From Methylobacterium sp. GXS13 (GTDB lineage Bacteria; Pseudomonadota; Alphaproteobacteria; Rhizobiales; Beijerinckiaceae): 63,656 nucleotides of DNA. A model generated the notes under the pieces. The model saw only the letters and a program-made list of their open reading frames with translations, was not told where the DNA came from and did no database searches. Location of the stretch: contig NZ_LKKO01000041.1 of NCBI RefSeq assembly GCF_001455965.1, positions 1-63,656 of the forward strand. Reading direction: 5' to 3'. Positions 1 through 9,252 of the stretch are shown piece after piece. The first letter of the stretch is position 1, and the number at the start of each line of letters is the position of its first letter. The position numbers and the translations under genes are program-made.

Positions 1-611
1 TCTGGCCGATCACGTAATTCTCAGACGGAGCCTCACAATCGATCCCGCAGCGCTTCACAGCGCGACGAAATCGGTGAGCTCAAAAAGAGATCCGACGATC
101 GGCACTAGTCTCTCACTTGTCGAAGCCAAAGCTCCGACCGCAAGGACAAACGCCGTCCGCGTCTCCCTTCCTCAAATCCAACAATGTCAAAGACCCAGGC
201 GAACCGGTGACCGGCCCGCCATCGACAGAACGACGATCCGGGCCAAAACCCCGATCACCCGCTTGTCCGACTGGGAGAACCGTGATACCGGCCCGACCAT
301 CCGGTCGGCCGCCTCAGCGGTGGAGGGCGTCTAGAGCCCGCCGATCCCCCTGTCAACCCCGCTGCCGAACCCGCCGAAGCGAACCCGACCCCGAAGCCAG
401 CATCGGACAAAAACAGACTATCGCCCGGCAAACCCGCCGGCCAATCGCCGATCCTGTCAGAAGATGCCTCAGCGCCCGGTCCACTTCCGCGGCCGGCGCC
501 GATGAACAGGGGTATACGCAGGCGCCCCGGGCCCGTCAACCGGGTTTGTGCGGTGCGATCGTTTTTTCTCGCGCAATCGCATGACGGGCCTACGACAGCC
601 CCCTAACGCGC
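1..611. other. No gene recognised
   Basis: I see no convincing gene in these first 611 bases. The open frames on both strands are short and arginine/proline-rich, match no family I know, and look like the chance frames that GC-rich DNA produces. No clear promoter or stem-loop terminator stands out. The stretch follows the 3' end of the leftward DUF2244 gene, so it may hold that gene's terminator and the upstream region of something outside the window. Confidence 0.5.
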
Positions 612-1142
612 TCAGTAGCCCTTCTTGACCTGAGCCAGAGCCTGCCCGAGCCCGTGGGCGATGCGGGCGCGCTCATCCGGATCGGCATCGCGCGCGACGA
701 GCGCCTGCTGGCGCCGAGAGACCAGAGTGACGCGCTGCAGGCCGTACTCGTCGTCCTCCACGGTCACGATCTTGGTCCAGAGCGGATTGAACCGCCATTC
801 GTGCCGCACGCCCTTATGGCTGACCCGGGCGAGCAGGATCTCGAGCTGGGAGATCATCACCTCCTCGAAGGACCGCCCGCGCCGAAAGCTGACCTTCAAG
901 GCCGCGTAGATCGCCAGCATGTCGAGGCCGAAGAAACCGGCGACCGGCCAGAACCCCATCCGCCAAGCCCAGACCGAGACGGTGAGCGAGACCAGGCAGC
1001 ACCCGGTCATCACGACGCGAAAGCCGAGGCGGCTCAGGGATTGATGCGGCCGGATGGTGGCCGAGAAGACCGGCCGGTCGATCGTATCCGGATCGAGCCC
1101 GTAGGGATGGACAGAAGGATTGCCGCTCGCCATGCGATCCAT
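612..1142 (-). CDS. DUF2244 membrane protein
   Basis: This 176-residue protein matches the DUF2244 family, small inner-membrane proteins of unknown function common in alphaproteobacteria. Two hydrophobic segments lie at about residues 43-60 and 65-83, followed by a basic stretch (FRRGRSFEEV) and a soluble C-terminal half with the family-like pattern FNPLWTKIVTVEDDEYG. The start at 1142 leaves only 11 bases to the divergent nth start; an in-frame ATG at 1133 is an alternative. Family membership is by pattern recognition. No biochemical role can be given. Confidence 0.8.
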   Translation of the reverse strand: MDRMASGNPSVHPYGLDPDTIDRPVFSATIRPHQSLSRLGFRVVMTGCCLVSLTVSVWAWRMGFWPVAGFFGLDMLAIYAALKVSFRRGRSFEEVMISQLEILLARVSHKGVRHEWRFNPLWTKIVTVEDDEYGLQRVTLVSRRQQALVARDADPDERARIAHGLGQALAQVKKGY

Positions 1143-1153
1143 ATAACGCGCGG

Positions 1154-1945
1154 ATGCCCGCCAGAAAGACTCCGCCTCCGGTAAAGAACGTGCCTCGACC
1201 GCGTGCCGCAGGCGGCGCCGTCGGATCCGTGAAAGGCGTGGCCTCCGGGCAGCTCGGCGGCTGGATCACACCGGCCTCGACCGCCCCTGTCGAGACCGCG
1301 CCCGAGGCCGTGGATGCGGGGACACTCACCGAGATCTTCCGGCGCTTCCACGCGGCCGAGCCCGAGCCGAAGGGCGAGTTGCACTATGTGAACCCGTTCA
1401 CCCTTCTCGTCGCCGTGGTCCTATCGGCCCAGGCGACCGATCGCGGCGTCAACCTCGCCACCGGCCCGCTCTTCGCGGTCGCCGACACCCCGGAGACGAT
1501 GCTGGCGCTCGGCGAGGAGAATGTCCGCAGCTACATCCGCACGATCGGGTTGTTCAACACCAAGGCCAAGAACGTCATCGCGCTCTCGCGCATCCTGGTC
1601 GAGCAACACGGCGGTGCGGTGCCCGCGAGCCTGGAGGCGCTCCAGGTGCTACCCGGAGTGGGCGCGAAGACAGCCAGCGTCGTATTGAACATCGCCTTCC
1701 AGGTGCCGCGGATCGCGGTCGATACCCATATCTTCCGGGTCTCGAATCGGATCCCTCTGTTCGTCGGGTCCACCACCGACAAGGTTCAGGCGGGCCTGGA
1801 GGCGATCGTGCCGGAGCCCTACCGCCTGCACGCCCATCACTGGCTGATCCTGCACGGGCGCTACACCTGCAAGGCGCGCAAGCCCGAATGCCCCCGCTGC
1901 CTCATCGCGGATCTCTGCCGATACCCGGCGAAGACCGCCGCGTGA
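1154..1945 (+). CDS. nth: Endonuclease III
   Basis: DNA glycosylase/AP lyase of base-excision repair that removes oxidised pyrimidines. The 263-residue protein has a helix-hairpin-helix at residues 166-174 (LPGVGAKTA) with the catalytic lysine at about K172 and the catalytic aspartate at about D190 (AVDTHIFR). The C-terminal [4Fe-4S] cluster loop has the exact C-x6-C-x2-C-x5-C spacing (C239, C246, C249, C255). It is about 50 residues longer at the N-terminus than the E. coli enzyme, and that part is proline/alanine-rich. Its start lies 11 bases from the divergent DUF2244 gene, so the true start may be a GTG further in, for instance near 1229. Confidence 0.96.
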   Translation: MPARKTPPPVKNVPRPRAAGGAVGSVKGVASGQLGGWITPASTAPVETAPEAVDAGTLTEIFRRFHAAEPEPKGELHYVNPFTLLVAVVLSAQATDRGVNLATGPLFAVADTPETMLALGEENVRSYIRTIGLFNTKAKNVIALSRILVEQHGGAVPASLEALQVLPGVGAKTASVVLNIAFQVPRIAVDTHIFRVSNRIPLFVGSTTDKVQAGLEAIVPEPYRLHAHHWLILHGRYTCKARKPECPRCLIADLCRYPAKTAA

Positions 1946-2155
1946 TCGGGTGAGGCGTCGGGCTCGGAGGCACGTCCGGACCCGCGCCCGCAATCCCGCC
2001 CTGCGGGCTAACGCGTTGTGCTGGAAGCCCGGTTCGGCTAGTTTCAGGGGCAGTAGCCGGGCCCTCGGGCAGAGGCCGTCCGGTTGCCCGACCTTCGCAT
2101 CCGGTCGCCGCGCCGCGGATTCCTCACACTCGTCGCGCATCAGGAGCCTCGGCCC

Positions 2156-2950
2156 ATGGACTTCCTCAAACCACGGTACACGCCTATGAACCGCCGCCGT
2201 CGCATCTACGAGGGCAAGGCGAAGGTCCTCTACGAGGGGCCCGAGCCCGGGACGCTCATCCAGCACTTCAAGGATGACGCCACGGCCTTCAACGCGAAGA
2301 AGCACGAGATCATCGACGGCAAGGGCGTGCTGAACAACCGGATCTCGGAATTCGTGTTCCAGCACCTCAACGATATCGGCGTGCCGACGCACTTCATCCG
2401 CCGGCTGAACATGCGCGAGCAGCTGATCCGGGAGGTCGAGATCATCCCGCTCGAGGTGGTGGTGCGCAACGTCGCGGCGGGCTCGCTGGCGACGCGGCTG
2501 GGCCTGGAGGAAGGCACCCAGCTGCCGCGCTCGATCATCGAATTCTACTACAAGAACGATGCGCTCAACGATCCGATGGTCTCGGAAGAGCACATCACGG
2601 CGTTCGGCTGGGCGACGCCCCAGGAGATCGACGACATTATGGCGCTGGCGATCCGCGTCAACGACTTCCTGTCGGGCCTCTTCCTGGGCGTCGGCATCCG
2701 GCTCGTGGACTTCAAGATCGAGACCGGCCGCCTGTGGGAAGGCGACATGATGCGCATCGTCGTGGCCGACGAGATCTCCCCGGATTCCTGCCGGCTGTGG
2801 GACATCAAGTCCTCGGACAAGCTCGACAAGGACCGGTTCCGCAAGGATCTCGGCGGCCTGATCGAGGCCTACACGGAAGTCGCCAAGCGGCTCGGGATCA
2901 TGTCGGAGAACGAGAAGGTTCAGACCGGCGGCCCGCGCCTGGTCCAGTAG
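2156..2950 (+). CDS. purC: SAICAR synthase
   Basis: Phosphoribosylaminoimidazole-succinocarboxamide synthase of cytosolic de novo purine synthesis; it joins CAIR and aspartate using ATP. The 264-residue length is normal. The start [11 protein letters not shown], the block [14 protein letters not shown] and the substrate-binding [12 protein letters not shown] are all present. I chose the ATG at 2156 because an AGGAG lies nine bases before it; the later ATG at 2186 has no ribosome site and the frame upstream of 2156 looks non-coding. It ends six bases before the stop of the convergent glycosyltransferase gene. Confidence 0.97.
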   Translation: MDFLKPRYTPMNRRRRIYEGKAKVLYEGPEPGTLIQHFKDDATAFNAKKHEIIDGKGVLNNRISEFVFQHLNDIGVPTHFIRRLNMREQLIREVEIIPLEVVVRNVAAGSLATRLGLEEGTQLPRSIIEFYYKNDALNDPMVSEEHITAFGWATPQEIDDIMALAIRVNDFLSGLFLGVGIRLVDFKIETGRLWEGDMMRIVVADEISPDSCRLWDIKSSDKLDKDRFRKDLGGLIEAYTEVAKRLGIMSENEKVQTGGPRLVQ

Positions 2951-2956
2951 GACCGC

Positions 2957-4579
2957 TCAGGCGGGCGTCCGGCGCACCATCGCCGGTCCTGCCGCTTCCC
3001 AAAAACCCGCGCGCAGACGTGCGTGGGTCGAGAGGTCCGGGTCGAAGCCCGGGTGATAATGGGGGTCCTGCGCCAGCAGCGGCCCCCATCGCCTTTTGAG
3101 CGCCGCGATCTCGCGCTCGTGGCGGGCGCGGGCCTCCGGCGTCCAGCGGCGGCTCGCCGATTCGCGATGGTGCAGCACGGCCCCCGGCACCAGCAGCGTG
3201 CGGAGGCCGGCCGCGTTCAGGCGCAGGCACAGGTCGACATCGTTGAAATCGACCGCGAAGACGGCATCGTCGAAACCGCCGACCGAATGGAATTTCTTGG
3301 CCTCCACCATCAGGCAGGCGGCGGTGACCGCCGAGACCGCATGGGTGGCGCGCAGGCCCGCCAGGTAGCCCGGCGCATCCGCGGGGAAATGGCGGTGCGC
3401 ATGGGTGACCAAGCCGCCGGTGCCGAGCACGATGCCGCCGTGCTGGATCCGCCCCTCGCCATCGAGGAGCTTCACGCCGACCGCGCCGATCTCCGGGCGC
3501 AAAGCCTCCCGGGCCATCCGGGCCAGCCAGTCGGGCCGGAACGCCTCGACGTCGTTGTTGACGAAGACCAGCAGTGCCCCGCGGGCGCGGGCGGCGGCGG
3601 CGTTGTTCATGGCGGCGAAATTGAACGGCCCGGGACAGGGCACGACGCCCCCCCTCCCCTCTCGCTCCAGGGTCTTGAGGAAGGCCAGCGTCTCCGGCTC
3701 ACGGCTGTCGTTATCGCAGACCAGGATCTCGAGGTTCGGCCAATCGGTGCTGGCGGCGAGGCTGTCGAGACAGGGGCGGAGCAGGTCGAGGCGATCGCGG
3801 AGCCGCACGATCACGCTCACCAGCGGCCGCGGATCGGGCAACGGGTGCTCGACCTGCAGCAAGCCGCCCTCGCCCGCCATGATGCGGCTTCCAGCCCGGC
3901 CTGTCCGGTCGAGATGGCGGCGCAAGGCGTCGCGATGGCGGTTGCGCCCCCCCTCCCCTGCCGACGACACAGGGTCGACCGGATCGCCACGCCGGATCGT
4001 CAGGATCTCGGGGAGGTGGCCGATCGCGGAGGCGCCGTGACGCTCGGCGATCTGGAACGCGGCGTCGGCGGGGCCGTTCGGCTGGGTTTCCGGCGCCAGG
4101 GCTCCCGGCCGGCAGGCCAGCAGGGGCGCGAGGTAATCGACCGCCGCCAGCAGCTCGGGATCGAAGGCCGGTGGCAGCAAGGGCCGGACCGGACCGCGCG
4201 GATGGTCCTGGATCAGCGCGTCGCCGTAGATGGCCTGAAGTTCGGGATCGGCCGCGAAGGCGTCGGCGATGCGGGCGGCCGCGCCGGCGACGAGAAGACC
4301 GCCACCGAACAGCCGGAAGCCGTCGCCCGGCCCGCCCGGCGCCGTCGGGAATCCGTCGAGGATTTTTGGCGGCAGAGCGAGCCGGTGGTCGATGCCGATC
4401 AGGGCCGCCAGCTTCTGGCGAGATCGGAGGCGTTTCCCCTGGAGCCGCGCCGCCAGGATCTCGACCGTCGCCCGGGGTCGGCCCAGGAGCGCACGCAGCA
4501 CGCCCGGCAGCGCGTGCCGGGGGCGACGCGGGATCCCGAGTTGCAGCATCTGCGCGAGGCCCACCACAGGCTCCGTCAT
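2957..4579 (-). CDS. Glycosyltransferase family 2 protein
   Basis: A 540-residue protein with a C-terminal GT-A fold transferase domain (about 253-475). Visible signatures are the nucleotide-sugar start LVSVIVRLRDRLD, the aspartate block CDNDS near 288-292, the DxD-equivalent NND at 341-343, and DFNDVDLCLRL at 444-454, all typical of GT2 enzymes acting on surface polysaccharide. The N-terminal 250 residues are less conserved and probably a linked scaffold domain. It lies 10 bases after a larger paralogue with the same C-terminal architecture, so the pair likely arose by duplication and acts in one glycan pathway. The sugar and acceptor cannot be read from sequence. Confidence 0.88.
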   Translation of the reverse strand: MTEPVVGLAQMLQLGIPRRPRHALPGVLRALLGRPRATVEILAARLQGKRLRSRQKLAALIGIDHRLALPPKILDGFPTAPGGPGDGFRLFGGGLLVAGAAARIADAFAADPELQAIYGDALIQDHPRGPVRPLLPPAFDPELLAAVDYLAPLLACRPGALAPETQPNGPADAAFQIAERHGASAIGHLPEILTIRRGDPVDPVSSAGEGGRNRHRDALRRHLDRTGRAGSRIMAGEGGLLQVEHPLPDPRPLVSVIVRLRDRLDLLRPCLDSLAASTDWPNLEILVCDNDSREPETLAFLKTLEREGRGGVVPCPGPFNFAAMNNAAAARARGALLVFVNNDVEAFRPDWLARMAREALRPEIGAVGVKLLDGEGRIQHGGIVLGTGGLVTHAHRHFPADAPGYLAGLRATHAVSAVTAACLMVEAKKFHSVGGFDDAVFAVDFNDVDLCLRLNAAGLRTLLVPGAVLHHRESASRRWTPEARARHEREIAALKRRWGPLLAQDPHYHPGFDPDLSTHARLRAGFWEAAGPAMVRRTPA

Positions 4580-4589
4580 CGGCGTCGCG

Positions 4590-6746
4590 TCATTCGAGAT
4601 CCTCGCCGAAGGTCGTGAGCGACAGGGCGGGATGGTAGTACGGATCGTGGCGGATCACATCGCGCCAGCGCTCGGAGAACCGGGCGGCCTCTTGCTCGAA
4701 GCGGGCGCGCTTGGCGCCGACCGAGGGGCCCCGGCTGACGGATTCGAGATGGGCCAGCGTCGCGGCCGGGGTCCAGACCGTCTTCCAGCCGGCCGCAGTG
4801 AGGCGCAGACAGAAATCGACGTCGTTGAAATCCACCGGGAAGGCCTCGGCGTCGAAGCCGCCGACCGCGAGATACTTGTCCCGGGCGACGGCGAGGCAGG
4901 CGGCGGTCACGGCCGAGACCTCGTGGGCCACGCGCAGGCGGCCGAGATGGCCCGGCGTGTCGCCGGGGCGGCGGCGCAGGATGTGGCCCGCCCGTCCGCC
5001 GAGGCCGACCACGACCCCGGCATGCTGCAGGGTGCCGTTCGCGTAGAGGAGCTTTGCGCCCACAGCGCCGACCTCGGGCCGGATCGCCTGGCGGACCATG
5101 GCGTCGAGCCAGCCGGGCTCCAGCACCGCCACGTCGTTGTTGAGCAGCACCACCACCGCGCCGGTGGCGGCGGCGACGCCGTCATTGACCATGGCGGCGA
5201 AGTTGAACGGACGCGGATCGATCAGGATGCGGACCCGCGGGTCCCGGCGCAGCGCTTCGTAATGCGCCAGCACGGCCGGATCGGTGGAGCCGTTATCGAC
5301 GATGATCAGCTCCAGATCCGGGTAGTCCGTTTCGTGCAGCACGCCCCGGCAGACCCGCGCGATCAGGTCGAGGCGGTCCCGCGACGGGATCACGATGCTG
5401 GCCTTCGGGGCGGGATGCGGCAGCGTCCAGTCCAACTGGACGGCGCCGTTGCGGAGCATCGCCCCGATCGGGGCCGCCGAAGCCTTGAGGCGCGCGTCGA
5501 GCGCCTGCGCCCGGGCTGGTGGGTCGAGACAGTCGCCGGTGGTGCGGGCGAGGACGCGCGCGACATGGGCGCCGCGTGCACCGGCCAAAATCGCGGCGGT
5601 CTCGATCGCCAGGATCGCCTCGGCCATCGGCCCGACCGGTTCGGCAGGCAGCCGCGCGAGCAGGGCACGGGAGAACAGCGCGGCGCGGCCGACATAGCCG
5701 GTCGCCAGCGCGAGATCCGGGCTCCAATCCGGCTTGAGCCGGGGCCGGTCGTCGGGGCCGAGCGCGTCGCCATAGGCGAGATCCGCCTCCGCCAGGGCTG
5801 GGGCCAGCAACGCCAGCGCGTCGGGAGCCGGAATGTCGCCGGCCCGGAGCAGGCACAGGGCGTCGGCCCCGGCGATCAGCGCGGCGGGAGGCGCCTGACC
5901 ATCCCAGCGCCGGTGCTCGGCACGGCGATCCGGCAAGGCGGGGAGCGCATCGGCCCAGGCGACCGCGATGGTCCGGGCAGAATGGCCCTGCGCGTCGAGG
6001 GCATCGAGCGTCGCGGCGAGCAGGGCTTCCTCGCCGGATCGGGCGAGGACGAGGCAGCGGATCCGCAGATCGCTCGGGACGATCCGGATCGGGCGATTCC
6101 GCGATGCCGCCCAGAATCGGTAGTGGCGCAGGGGCGTCACCGCGCAGGCGCCACGCAGCGTATCGCGGTAGCGCCGCTCGGATCCGCGGGCGCGTTCGTA
6201 GAGAGCCGCGACGCAGCGCCAGGGCCGGCGCAGCAGGCATTGGGCCAGCACCGAAACCTCCCGCCGGGCCCCAACCCGCTCCAGCACTAAGCCGGGGCCG
6301 GCCGACAGGCGGATCTCCCGGGCATCCGGGGGGATCAGGCCGAGCCAATGGGCGGCCCCCTGCGCCGCACCCGGCAGGATGAAATCCTGCGGGGTGCCCT
6401 CGGCCCCACGGAGAACCCGCAGGATCGGCCGGCGCGGCGGTGCGCCCGGATCGCCGGCATAGCTCAGCACGAGCCAGCCGACCGGGTGGTCGGGCAGGAC
6501 GAGGCGGCGATCGAAAACGGGATCGTCGGTCGGCTCGAGGCGGAACCGCGTCGCGCGGCCGAGCCAGGCAGCGTGTCCGGCTGTTCCCGTCAGCGGAGTC
6601 GGATCGACGAGACGCGCCGCGGCATCACTGGGCAGCGTCGCCTCCGCTGGCGGGCTCCGCGGCCACCGCCGGCTTCCTGCGCCGCGCCTTCTGGGCGGTC
6701 TTCCCGCCGGCGCCCTTGCCGCTGCCGACACCGACGGTGATGTCAT
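4590..6746 (-). CDS. Large glycosyltransferase family 2 protein
   Basis: The protein has 718 residues if started at the ATG at 6746. Its C-terminal GT2 domain carries PKASIVIPSRDRLDL, IVDNGST, LLNNDVAV and DFNDVDFCLRL, the same block order as the downstream paralogue. The N-terminal part holds a beta-rich segment (FRLEPTDDPVFDRRLVL) and a second, weaker transferase-like region. The start is problematic: no ATG, GTG or TTG in this frame lies between 6731 and well inside the folded region, so the gene must overlap the preceding gene (stop at 6625) by more than 100 bases. Substrate unknown. Confidence 0.85.
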   Translation of the reverse strand: MTSPSVSAAARAPAGRPPRRRGAGSRRWPRSPPAEATLPSDAAARLVDPTPLTGTAGHAAWLGRATRFRLEPTDDPVFDRRLVLPDHPVGWLVLSYAGDPGAPPRRPILRVLRGAEGTPQDFILPGAAQGAAHWLGLIPPDAREIRLSAGPGLVLERVGARREVSVLAQCLLRRPWRCVAALYERARGSERRYRDTLRGACAVTPLRHYRFWAASRNRPIRIVPSDLRIRCLVLARSGEEALLAATLDALDAQGHSARTIAVAWADALPALPDRRAEHRRWDGQAPPAALIAGADALCLLRAGDIPAPDALALLAPALAEADLAYGDALGPDDRPRLKPDWSPDLALATGYVGRAALFSRALLARLPAEPVGPMAEAILAIETAAILAGARGAHVARVLARTTGDCLDPPARAQALDARLKASAAPIGAMLRNGAVQLDWTLPHPAPKASIVIPSRDRLDLIARVCRGVLHETDYPDLELIIVDNGSTDPAVLAHYEALRRDPRVRILIDPRPFNFAAMVNDGVAAATGAVVVLLNNDVAVLEPGWLDAMVRQAIRPEVGAVGAKLLYANGTLQHAGVVVGLGGRAGHILRRRPGDTPGHLGRLRVAHEVSAVTAACLAVARDKYLAVGGFDAEAFPVDFNDVDFCLRLTAAGWKTVWTPAATLAHLESVSRGPSVGAKRARFEQEAARFSERWRDVIRHDPYYHPALSLTTFGEDLE

Positions 6747-7284
6747 AATCCTCGGCGACAGCCGCGGGCACCGTCAGCGCCTCGGCGACGATGGTGGTGA
6801 AGCCCTGCGCTTCCCCGGGGGCGACCACCACGGTGGAATGCTCGACACGGCTCGCGACCACCTTGCCCTCGTGGAGGATCTGGATCGTCACCGGCACATC
6901 GAACCGACCGGGAGCGCCCTTCGGCCCGAGAAGGACATTCGCCTCGACACCGACCTTCACGGTCACCGAACCGTCCTGGCGGCGGGCGCATTCCCGGGCC
7001 AGCCGGCCGACCGAGAACTGGGTGCGCACGTCGCTCCCGGCGAGGACGCGGTACGCCGCGCCGTTCTCGGCCACCTCGACCGGCGGGCAGTAGGGCGGAT
7101 CGAGGCTCTGGTTCTGCGACGGCGGCACCGTCGTACCGCCGAACTTGAACAGGTTGGAGAGGACGTTGCCCTCCTCCGCGCGCGCCGGCCCGGCCGACAG
7201 CGACCCGGCGAGGATCAGGCCACACAGGCCCAGGACCAAGTCACGACCTCCGATCATCGCACGGCTCCCGAGCGGCATCGTCAT
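6625..7284 (-). CDS. Exported protein of unknown function
   Basis: A 219-residue protein with a signal peptide: a basic start, a hydrophobic core (LVLGLCGLILAGSLSAG) and a likely cut after ARA near residue 36. The mature part has single cysteines in CPPVEVAEN and RECARR and a beta-rich body (VTIQILHEGKVVASR), ending in a basic, alanine-rich low-complexity tail. I do not recognise a named domain. It starts in a four-base ATGA overlap with the IalB-like gene, so the two are co-translated, and its tail overlaps the downstream glycosyltransferase. Envelope location is inferred. Confidence 0.72.
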   Translation of the reverse strand: MTMPLGSRAMIGGRDLVLGLCGLILAGSLSAGPARAEEGNVLSNLFKFGGTTVPPSQNQSLDPPYCPPVEVAENGAAYRVLAGSDVRTQFSVGRLARECARRQDGSVTVKVGVEANVLLGPKGAPGRFDVPVTIQILHEGKVVASRVEHSTVVVAPGEAQGFTTIVAEALTVPAAVAEDYDITVGVGSGKGAGGKTAQKARRRKPAVAAEPASGGDAAQ

Positions 7285-7826
7285 TTCAAGCTGTCGAACC
7301 CGGCCGCGAAGCCTTTCATCGAGAGCGGAATGCCGACGCCCTCCTCGGGTGTCTGGAACACGATGAAGGTCGCCTGCGTGCCGCCCTTGAACTGGCGGAT
7401 CAAACCGTCATCCATCACCACCTCGGCGACGCAACCGGTGGTGAGGCAGCGCACGAAGCCGGCCCGGCCGACATCGGTCTGGTCGATCTTCAGGCCGAGG
7501 CCGGAGGGGAGGAGCACGCCCAGCGGCGCCACCACGCGCAGCAGATAGCCGCGGTTGTCGGCGGTCTTCAGCACGATCACCACGAGGGTGAGGTTGGGGC
7601 GGTCCTCCGCGGCCAGGTACTGCACCAGCGCGCATTGCTCGGCCTTGGCGCCGGCCGGCGTCTCGCAGCGCAGCTGCCAGTCGTCGAAGGTCTTGCGCAC
7701 CATGCCCTGGGCGGCAGCCGGCCCCCCGCCGGCGAGCCCCAGTGCGGTGAGGGCGAGGGACACCGGCAGCGCGACGCGCCGGACCACGCGCCGAAAACGA
7801 TCGAGCCTCGCGTGAAGCGGCACCAC
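7281..7826 (-). CDS. Invasion-associated locus B (IalB) family protein
   Basis: A 181-residue periplasmic protein of the IalB family, named after Bartonella but widespread in non-pathogenic alphaproteobacteria. It has a signal peptide (hydrophobic core VALPVSLALTALGLA, cut near AAAQ at about residue 40), then the family-typical opening TFDDWQLRCE and a paired cysteine pattern (C54, C65 region; RCLTTGCVAEV). The function is not established; a role in envelope or stress resistance is suggested for the family. It overlaps the next gene by ATGA, at the head of a leftward unit running into two glycosyltransferases. Confidence 0.85.
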   Translation of the reverse strand: MVPLHARLDRFRRVVRRVALPVSLALTALGLAGGGPAAAQGMVRKTFDDWQLRCETPAGAKAEQCALVQYLAAEDRPNLTLVVIVLKTADNRGYLLRVVAPLGVLLPSGLGLKIDQTDVGRAGFVRCLTTGCVAEVVMDDGLIRQFKGGTQATFIVFQTPEEGVGIPLSMKGFAAGFDSLK

Positions 7827-8011
7827 CGAACCCTTCGGAACGCCACCGCCGAGGACCGGCGGGGCCGTAAAATCGGGGGTGTTCCGACCATGGCCGGCCC
7901 TGCGCTGTCAAGCGATGCCGGCTCCGGTGTTGCGCCTGGACGCTACCCGGGGGTTGCAGAACGGCCTAAATGAAGGGAGCTTTTCCTCCAGCGCAGGATC
8001 CCGAAGCTGTG

Positions 8012-8386
8012 ATGCGCCTGTCCGCCCTCTCGGCCGCCTGCTTGATGGCCACCCTCGCGCAGGCCGGGGCGCAGTCGCTTCCGGTCGGCGAGACCACGTA
8101 TGTGGAACACTCCCTCAACCACTCCGACACGCTGATCGTCGAGCACCCGCCGGTGGCCGTGAATCCGTATGGCGGACGCAACGGCCAGGCCGCGATCGCC
8201 GGCTATTGCCGGGAGGGCGGTCTCGTCCGCCGCCGTGACGCCTTCGGAAATCCGGTGATCATCCGCCAGCGCGAGGTCTGCGACAGCGTGGCCCCCCGCA
8301 CGTTGGAGCCCGGCCAAGTCGATCCCCGGCCGGTCTGGCCGGGCGAGGCCGTGACGCGCCAGAAGGTGCTGCGCGCCAAGGGTTGA
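8012..8386 (+). CDS. Small exported protein, unknown function
   Basis: The 124-residue product begins at the ATG at 8012 (MRLSALSAACLMATLAQAG), a good signal peptide with cleavage near GAQS. Starting at the earlier ATG at 7970 would add a non-hydrophobic leader and is less likely. The mature protein has two cysteines (AGYCREGG and REVCDS), likely forming a disulfide, and no recognised domain. It is divergent from the IalB-like operon and ends 25 bases before the convergent metalloprotease gene. Confidence 0.6.
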   Translation: MRLSALSAACLMATLAQAGAQSLPVGETTYVEHSLNHSDTLIVEHPPVAVNPYGGRNGQAAIAGYCREGGLVRRRDAFGNPVIIRQREVCDSVAPRTLEPGQVDPRPVWPGEAVTRQKVLRAKG

Positions 8387-8411
8387 GCGGGACGGGCCGA
8401 ACCCTGCCCGG

Positions 8412-9158
8412 TCAGCCGTAGCGGTGCAGGCTGGTGCCGTTGCGCTTCAGCCACGCCTCGGCCGCGTCGACATTCGGGCAGAGACCGTGCAGCAGCGCCC
8501 AGTACCGGGCCGAGTGGTTCATCTCGCGCAGATGCGCCATCTCGTGGGCGACGAGGTAATCGAGCACCATCGGGGGCGCCAGGATCAGGCGCCATGAGAA
8601 ATTCAGCTCGCCCCGCGCCGTGCAGGAGCCCCACCGGCTGCGGGTATCCCGCAGGGTGATGCGCAAAGGCCGCTGGCCCAGCAGCGGCACATAGCGCTCC
8701 ACAGCCTCCGCGAGATCCCGCCGCGCCTCGCGGGTGAGGTAGTCCCGGATCCGGCGCGGGACATGCGCGGTCTCGCAGGACACCGAGATGACCGGCTCCC
8801 CCTGTCCCTCCCCCACCCCGGCCTCCACGCGCACCGCGCCACTGCGCGTGTCGCGCAGATGCACGCGGTGCGGCGCGCCGCGCAGCGGCAGGATCGCGTC
8901 GGGCGCGAACAGGATGCGCTCGGGTACGCGGGCGAAGCGCGCCGCGATCCAGCCGGCGTGACTCGCGGCGAAGCGCTGGGCGGTGTTCACCGCGGTGCGG
9001 CTCGGCAACGTGATCACGACCTCGCCGGTGGCGGCCGAGACCCGCAGGGTGATCCGGCGCGCAGTGGGGCGACGGCGCAGCGCGATCTGGAGGCTGGCTC
9101 CCTCGTGCTGGACCTCAAGGTGGTCGGGATCGGGACGACGCAGCAGCGCGAACGACAT
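8412..9158 (-). CDS. YgjP-like (DUF45/M48-related) metallopeptidase
   Basis: A 248-residue cytosolic protein of the YgjP/DUF45 zinc-metallopeptidase-like family. The zinc-binding motif HEMAHL lies at residues 205-210 (H205, E206, H209), followed by NHSARYW with a third candidate ligand H215. The family block TRSRWGSCTARGELNFSWRL (about 172-191) precedes it. The N-terminal half is the usual beta-rich region. The enzyme's substrate is unknown; the family is often carried as a single-copy housekeeping gene. It reads left, separate from the prepilin peptidase gene behind it. Confidence 0.9.
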   Translation of the reverse strand: MSFALLRRPDPDHLEVQHEGASLQIALRRRPTARRITLRVSAATGEVVITLPSRTAVNTAQRFAASHAGWIAARFARVPERILFAPDAILPLRGAPHRVHLRDTRSGAVRVEAGVGEGQGEPVISVSCETAHVPRRIRDYLTREARRDLAEAVERYVPLLGQRPLRITLRDTRSRWGSCTARGELNFSWRLILAPPMVLDYLVAHEMAHLREMNHSARYWALLHGLCPNVDAAEAWLKRNGTSLHRYG

Positions 9159-9252
9159 GGTCTCGTTCTAGCCGGCCCGGAACCGGCGCTCCAGATCTTG
9201 ACCGTGGGAATCGTGGCCGTTCTGGCATGCAGCTTCGCGACGCGCGGCCGCG

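Noticed and set aside
3940..3980. C-rich patch in the first glycosyltransferase encoding SSAGEGG, like the repeat-coded PPSAGEGG
   Set aside because: Only about ten bases match the repeat arm and there is no second arm.
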